The notes under the pieces: model-generated
What the model was told of the DNA's origin: nothing
Databases searched by the model: none
What the model saw: only the letters and a program-made list of their open reading frames with translations
Assembly: GCF_036013915.1 (NCBI RefSeq)
Contig: NZ_CP107900.1
Span: 62,001-126,000 of the forward strand
DNA length: 64,000 nucleotides
Reading direction: 5' to 3'
From: Streptomyces sp. NBC_00464
GTDB lineage: Bacteria > Actinomycetota > Actinomycetes > Streptomycetales > Streptomycetaceae
Translations under genes and position numbers: made by a program
Shown here: piece by piece, positions 60,849 to 64,000 of the stretch
Numbering within the stretch: the first letter of the stretch is position 1
Layout: each line of letters starts with the position of its first letter

Positions 60849-61823
60849 TTAGGGCAGGAGGAGGACGCGGCCAAGCTGAGACCGGTCTTCGAGTAGCCGG
60901 TGTGCTGCGGCTGCCTCGGCGAGCGGGAGGCGGGCGTGCACGGCGGTGTGCAGTTGCCCGGCAGTCGAGTATTCGGCGACCTCGGTCATTTCTCGGCGGG
61001 CCTGCTCGGGGTCGGCCGCGCGCCATGCGATGAGCGAGAACCCGGCCACGGACTTCAGGGCGAAGAGGTTGGTGACAGGCAGGCCGGTCAGCTCGCCGCT
61101 CGCAGCTCCGTAGATGACGATCCGGCCGAACGGAGCCAGTACGTCGAAGCTCCGCTGCAGGGTCTCGCCGCCGACGGAGTCGAGAACGACGTCCACGCCT
61201 CGCGGTGCGGCCTTGCGGACCTGGTCGGGCCAGTCGCTGTCTGTGTAGTCGATGGCGATGTCGGCGCCGCACTTGCGGGCGAAGTCGAGTTTGGCCGGTG
61301 AGCCGGCGGTGGCGATGACCGTGCCGGCGCCGAGCAGTTTAGCGAGTTGTACGGACAGGTGGCCGATGCCGCCGGCCGCGGCGTGGATCAGTACCGTCTC
61401 ACCCGGCGCAAGCCGGCCGGTGCGCAAGGTCCGGAGTGCAACCGGGGCGCCCATGGGCAGCATGCTGGCTGCACCGAGGTCGAGTCCGTCGGGTATCGGG
61501 GCGAGCCATTGCGCGTCGGCGACGATGTAGTCGGCGAACGCGTCCTCGGCCAGCCCTGCGACTCGTCGGCCGACCTGCTGTGTGTCGACGCCGAGTCCGG
61601 CGGCTTCGACGGTGCCCACCACGTCGCCGGTGAGTTTGCCGGGCAGAGGGCGCTGGAAGATCGCCCCGCTGGACGGCCCGCGCCGGAACTTGGTGTCGAC
61701 GAAGTTTGCCCCGATCGCCTCGGCCCGGATGAGCACCTGGCCCGGCCCCGGCGTGGGGATTTCGGCCTCCTCGATCGTGAGGACGTCCGGATCGCCGTAT
61801 TCGTAGTAGCGGACTCGTCGCAT
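60849..61823 (-). CDS. Zinc-independent quinone oxidoreductase (MDR family)
   Basis: 324 residues from the ATG of MRRVRYYEYGDPDVLTIEEA, preceded by AGGAGAG. GroES-like N-terminus, then nucleotide-binding HAAAGGIGHLSVQLAKLLGA; no zinc-ligand cysteines, so an NADPH quinone oxidoreductase type. It lies divergent from a TetR regulator over a shared operator. Likely a stress-inducible detoxification enzyme. Confidence 0.9.
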   Translation of the reverse strand: MRRVRYYEYGDPDVLTIEEAEIPTPGPGQVLIRAEAIGANFVDTKFRRGPSSGAIFQRPLPGKLTGDVVGTVEAAGLGVDTQQVGRRVAGLAEDAFADYIVADAQWLAPIPDGLDLGAASMLPMGAPVALRTLRTGRLAPGETVLIHAAAGGIGHLSVQLAKLLGAGTVIATAGSPAKLDFARKCGADIAIDYTDSDWPDQVRKAAPRGVDVVLDSVGGETLQRSFDVLAPFGRIVIYGAASGELTGLPVTNLFALKSVAGFSLIAWRAADPEQARREMTEVAEYSTAGQLHTAVHARLPLAEAAAAHRLLEDRSQLGRVLLLP

Positions 61824-61906
61824 GATGGACTCTCCTGAGGGGCCAACGGGCAAGGGGTGCCACCGCCGACAGCTAAAGTGGACTTCCGGTCAGCTTCGGC
61901 GACCGT

Positions 61907-61925
61907 ACTGGACCGTCAGTCCAGT
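61907..61925. promoter_or_regulatory. TetR-type operator (ACTGGAC-N5-GTCCAGT)
   Basis: A perfect inverted repeat lying between the divergent oxidoreductase and TetR genes, 24 bases before the regulator start. Confidence 0.7.
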
Positions 61926-61948
61926 TGTCCATGCGGGGTGAGGACTCG

Positions 61949-62596
61949 ATGACAGAAGGCCGCCGCGAACGTGCCGACGCGGCACGAAATCGGCACGCGA
62001 TCCTGCTGGCGACCGAGGAACTCCTGGCACGGCACCGGCCCGAGCAGATCTCGATGGAACAAGTCGCCGCCGCAGCCGGCGTCGGCAAGGGCACGGTCTT
62101 CCACCGCTTCGGCAACCGCATGGGCCTTATGCGGGCGCTGATGGCAGAACGGGCCCTTGCCCTGCACGAAGCCGTCACGACAGGCCCACCGCCTCTGGGC
62201 CCAGGCGCCCCGTCACGAGAGCGCCTCCTCGCCTTCCTCGACGCCGTCGTTGACGTGGTAGCCCGCAACAAGGGACTCCTGGCCGCGCTCGGCCACGCCG
62301 TGACGACAGCACACAAGCCCGAAGAGGATCCGCGCAGCGCGCACCCCGTCTACCAGTTCTGGCACGACCACATCACCTCGCTGATCAGCCAGGAGCGTTC
62401 GGACCTGGACGCCGAACTCCTAGCCCATATCCTGCTCGCCACCCTGCACAGCGACCCGATCCTGCGCCTGCTGGAGCAGGGCGACGGCCAGCGCCTCGCC
62501 GATTCGCTGCGCACCCTGGTGACCGCCTTGCTCAACACCTCGGCGGGCAGAACCGAGCCGAGGAACAGCCGCCACCCGAACGCCCCGCAGCGGTGA
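61949..62596 (+). CDS. TetR-family regulator
   Basis: 215 residues from the ATG of MTEGRRERADAARNRHAILL. The HTH is ISMEQVAAAAGVGKGTVFHRFG. The C-terminal domain has no recognised ligand signature. It probably represses the divergent oxidoreductase and itself. Confidence 0.9.
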   Translation: MTEGRRERADAARNRHAILLATEELLARHRPEQISMEQVAAAAGVGKGTVFHRFGNRMGLMRALMAERALALHEAVTTGPPPLGPGAPSRERLLAFLDAVVDVVARNKGLLAALGHAVTTAHKPEEDPRSAHPVYQFWHDHITSLISQERSDLDAELLAHILLATLHSDPILRLLEQGDGQRLADSLRTLVTALLNTSAGRTEPRNSRHPNAPQR

Positions 62597-62802
62597 GTAT
62601 CCAGCGGCGCGCCGACCGCGCTTCGCGAGCCGAAGGTCGGGCGAGCCTCAATCCATCGACGTGGATAGAAGTAGGTTGCGGCAGGTTGAAGCCGCTGGAT
62701 TGTTCAGCTTTTCCTGCCAGGCCCGACTCCCCGAGGAGGTCAGCCAGGCGGCAGAAGGCGGCCCTGCGCTTCGCTGTCCGGTGATCAGAATCCCGTCAGC
62801 GC

Positions 62803-63078
62803 TCAGTCCTCGGAGTCCGTGCTGCTTCGTCCGGCATCGCGGCGGAAGTCGGGCATGCCGAGGTGAACGGTGGAGGGCTGTCCTGCACGGTCGCGCATGG
62901 CCTCCAGCTTCTGCGCGGCGGCGGCCTTGGTGGTCTCGATGGCGGCGACCTCGCCGAGCCAGCCCTGTTCCTTGGCCTCCTGGAGGCGGTCGATGAGATT
63001 GGCGTGGATCTGCTCGAGGCGAGGCATCTGGGCCGGGTCCACGAGAAGTTGCTTCTGGCTCAAGTACAGGACCTTGGA
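62803..63078 (-). pseudogene. Integrase C-terminal tail fragment
   Basis: DPAQMPRLEQIHANLIDRLQ then EAKEQGWLGEVAAIETTKAA, ending STVHLGMPDFRRD. Same family tail as at 60489. The frame continues upstream into unrelated sequence, so the body is missing. Confidence 0.6.
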
Positions 63079-63079
63079 T

Positions 63080-63446
63080 GCCGCAGCGACGGAGCTGCTG
63101 GTGGCTTCGCCGCAGATCCAGCACCGGCTGGACGTGACGGAGAACGCGACGGCGGACGTCGACGTGCTGGCCCGGCTCGCGCGGGATCCGGAACCACGGG
63201 TCCGGTTCGTGTACGCGGTGATGCTCTTCGAGTACAAGCGCCGTATCCCTGCCGGGGTGCTGGAGATCCTGGCGCAGGACCTGGAACCGAAGATCCGGCG
63301 GATCGTCGGCGAGAGTGAGAAACCGCCCGTCGCGGTGCAGGAGCCACCGCCCGTGCTGATGGCGGAGCAGCGGGTGACGCACCCGGATCCGGCGGTGCGG
63401 ATGAAGGCCGCTGCTGATCCCGAGGTACCGACCGTCCTGGCCCCGG
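63080..63446 (+). pseudogene. Fragment of a leucine-rich-variant / HEAT-like repeat protein
   Basis: Repeats such as DVLARLARDPEPRVRFVYAV, ILAQDLEPKIRRIVG and VTHPDPAVRMKAAADPEVP have the LRV/HEAT pattern. No start, and the frame runs into antisense IS sequence at 63447. Confidence 0.55.
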
Positions 63447-63780
63447 AAATCGTCCCCGGATCTCGCCCGACGTGCCGGGCGATTTCGCGTACGCCCTTTC
63501 CCTGGGCTTTCAGGAGGGCGATCTCCTCCCGCTCAGCGAACGACAGATATCTGCCCGAATGCGGCTTCGGATCGAATGGTCGCATGCCGCCACACTGTCG
63601 ATACCAGCGGTTTGCCTCCGCCGGCGCCACGCCGATAGCCCCAGCCGCTTCCTCAGCGAGAAGACCATCGGCGATCGCGTCCCAGAACGCCGCCTCGATG
63701 TGACGCTGGTACTTCGGATGTCCCGGAGACCTCAACTTCGGGCGCACCGACCGATCGGCTGCCTGCTGACGACGAACCAT
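63447..63780 (-). mobile_element. IS30-family transposase, N-terminal fragment
   Basis: The ATG at 63780 starts MVRRQQAADRSVRPKLRSPG; then RYLSFAEREEIALLKAQGKG and VREIARHVGRDPGTIS, the IS30 HTH. The frame breaks right after this, before the DDE domain. Its 5' flank (63803-63829) interrupts the IS3-type gene and is presumably the IS end. Confidence 0.75.
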
Positions 63781-63829
63781 CCCACACCTCGCTGGTCACG
63801 AGGTGTTGCGACGACCGCTTGAATCCGCC

Positions 63830-64000
63830 TTGGGATCCGCGGTCGCTGTGCAGGATGCAGCCGTCGACCGGGCCGCGCCGGGCCACGGCGTTGTTCAGAG
63901 CGGTCACGGCCAGGCGGGACTTCATTCTTGCGTCGATGGAGTAGCCCACGATCCTGTTGCTGAAGACGTCCTTGATCGCGCAGAGGTACAACTTCCCCTC
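63830..64000 (-). mobile_element. IS3-family transposase (OrfB) fragment, cut by the IS30 insertion and the window edge
   Basis: YLCAIKDVFSNRIVGYSIDA and CILHSDRGSQ are rve/DDE motifs of IS3 OrfB. After GSQ the sequence turns into the IS30 flank, so the element is disrupted. Confidence 0.8.

Noticed and set aside
1..64000. tRNA attachment site or rRNA/tRNA gene next to the recombinases
   Set aside because: No cloverleaf or T-arm GGTTCGAATCC-type sequence was recognised in gene gaps by eye. A tRNA-search program would be decisive.

Overview
The window is very GC-rich DNA with GTG/ATG starts, ATGA/GTGA gene overlaps and many perfect GC hairpins between genes. Its gene families (WhiB-like, KorSA-like GntR, Spd and Tra proteins, DUF721) point to a Streptomyces or close relative. 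It is a mosaic accessory region: phage remnants, recombinase modules, a complete type I-E CRISPR-Cas locus, a conjugative-element backbone, immunity-like genes and IS debris. No rRNA or tRNA gene was recognised.

Layout. 0-5.9 kb: phage remnant with terminase large subunit, a duplicated terminase 3' end and two minus-strand cargo genes (PIN-domain protein, small membrane protein). 5.9-7.6 kb: HEAT-type protein. 8.0-11.3 kb: a dnaE2-like 5' stub fused to the tail of a tyrosine recombinase, then a small HTH protein and a large Cys-rich protein. A second, intact copy of this three-gene module lies at 53.9-57.8 kb. 11.3-15.1 kb: an alpha/beta hydrolase and an NLR-type STAND ATPase with TPRs, sharing three copies of a VTAxGDIIGSAxG motif that looks like a bacterial amyloid signalling motif. 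15.1-16.5 kb: degraded DNA including a Y-family polymerase tail. 16.5-29.8 kb: CRISPR array 1 (minus, 21 repeats), then cas2-cas1-cas6e-cas5-cas7-cse2-casA, a 440-base casA/cas3 gap, cas3, and array 2 (plus, 36 repeats). 29.9-53.8 kb: plasmid or AICE-like backbone with DUF721, winged-helix protein, Xre regulators, GntR regulator, WhiB-like protein, Spd proteins, FtsK-like transfer ATPase, many small genes and an AlpA-like regulator. 57.8-60.3 kb: immunity-like orphan genes. 60.8-62.6 kb: quinone oxidoreductase and divergent TetR regulator. 62.8-64 kb: nested IS3/IS30/integrase fragments.

Main discovery. In the casA/cas3 gap there is a degenerate two-repeat mini-CRISPR (24458-24547). It keeps the exact 29-32-29 spacing of the main arrays and a foldable repeat stem with a compensated base pair. 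The first 17 positions of its spacer match, with mismatches only at 6, 9 and 12, a site at 24278-24309 that is preceded by AAG and lies at the likely casA promoter. Positions 6 and 12 are the flipped-out positions that type I-E Cascade does not read. The remaining 15 positions do not match. This is the signature expected of a Cas-regulating CRISPR-like RNA (CreR-like) that guides Cascade to repress its own operon without DNA cleavage.

Other strong leads are the hydrolase/NLR amyloid-motif pair, the two recombinase-HTH-zinc protein modules whose third protein resembles a catalytically dead recombinase, and a dense CGTACAGG repeat cluster inside the spd-like gene, a candidate transfer-ATPase recognition locus.
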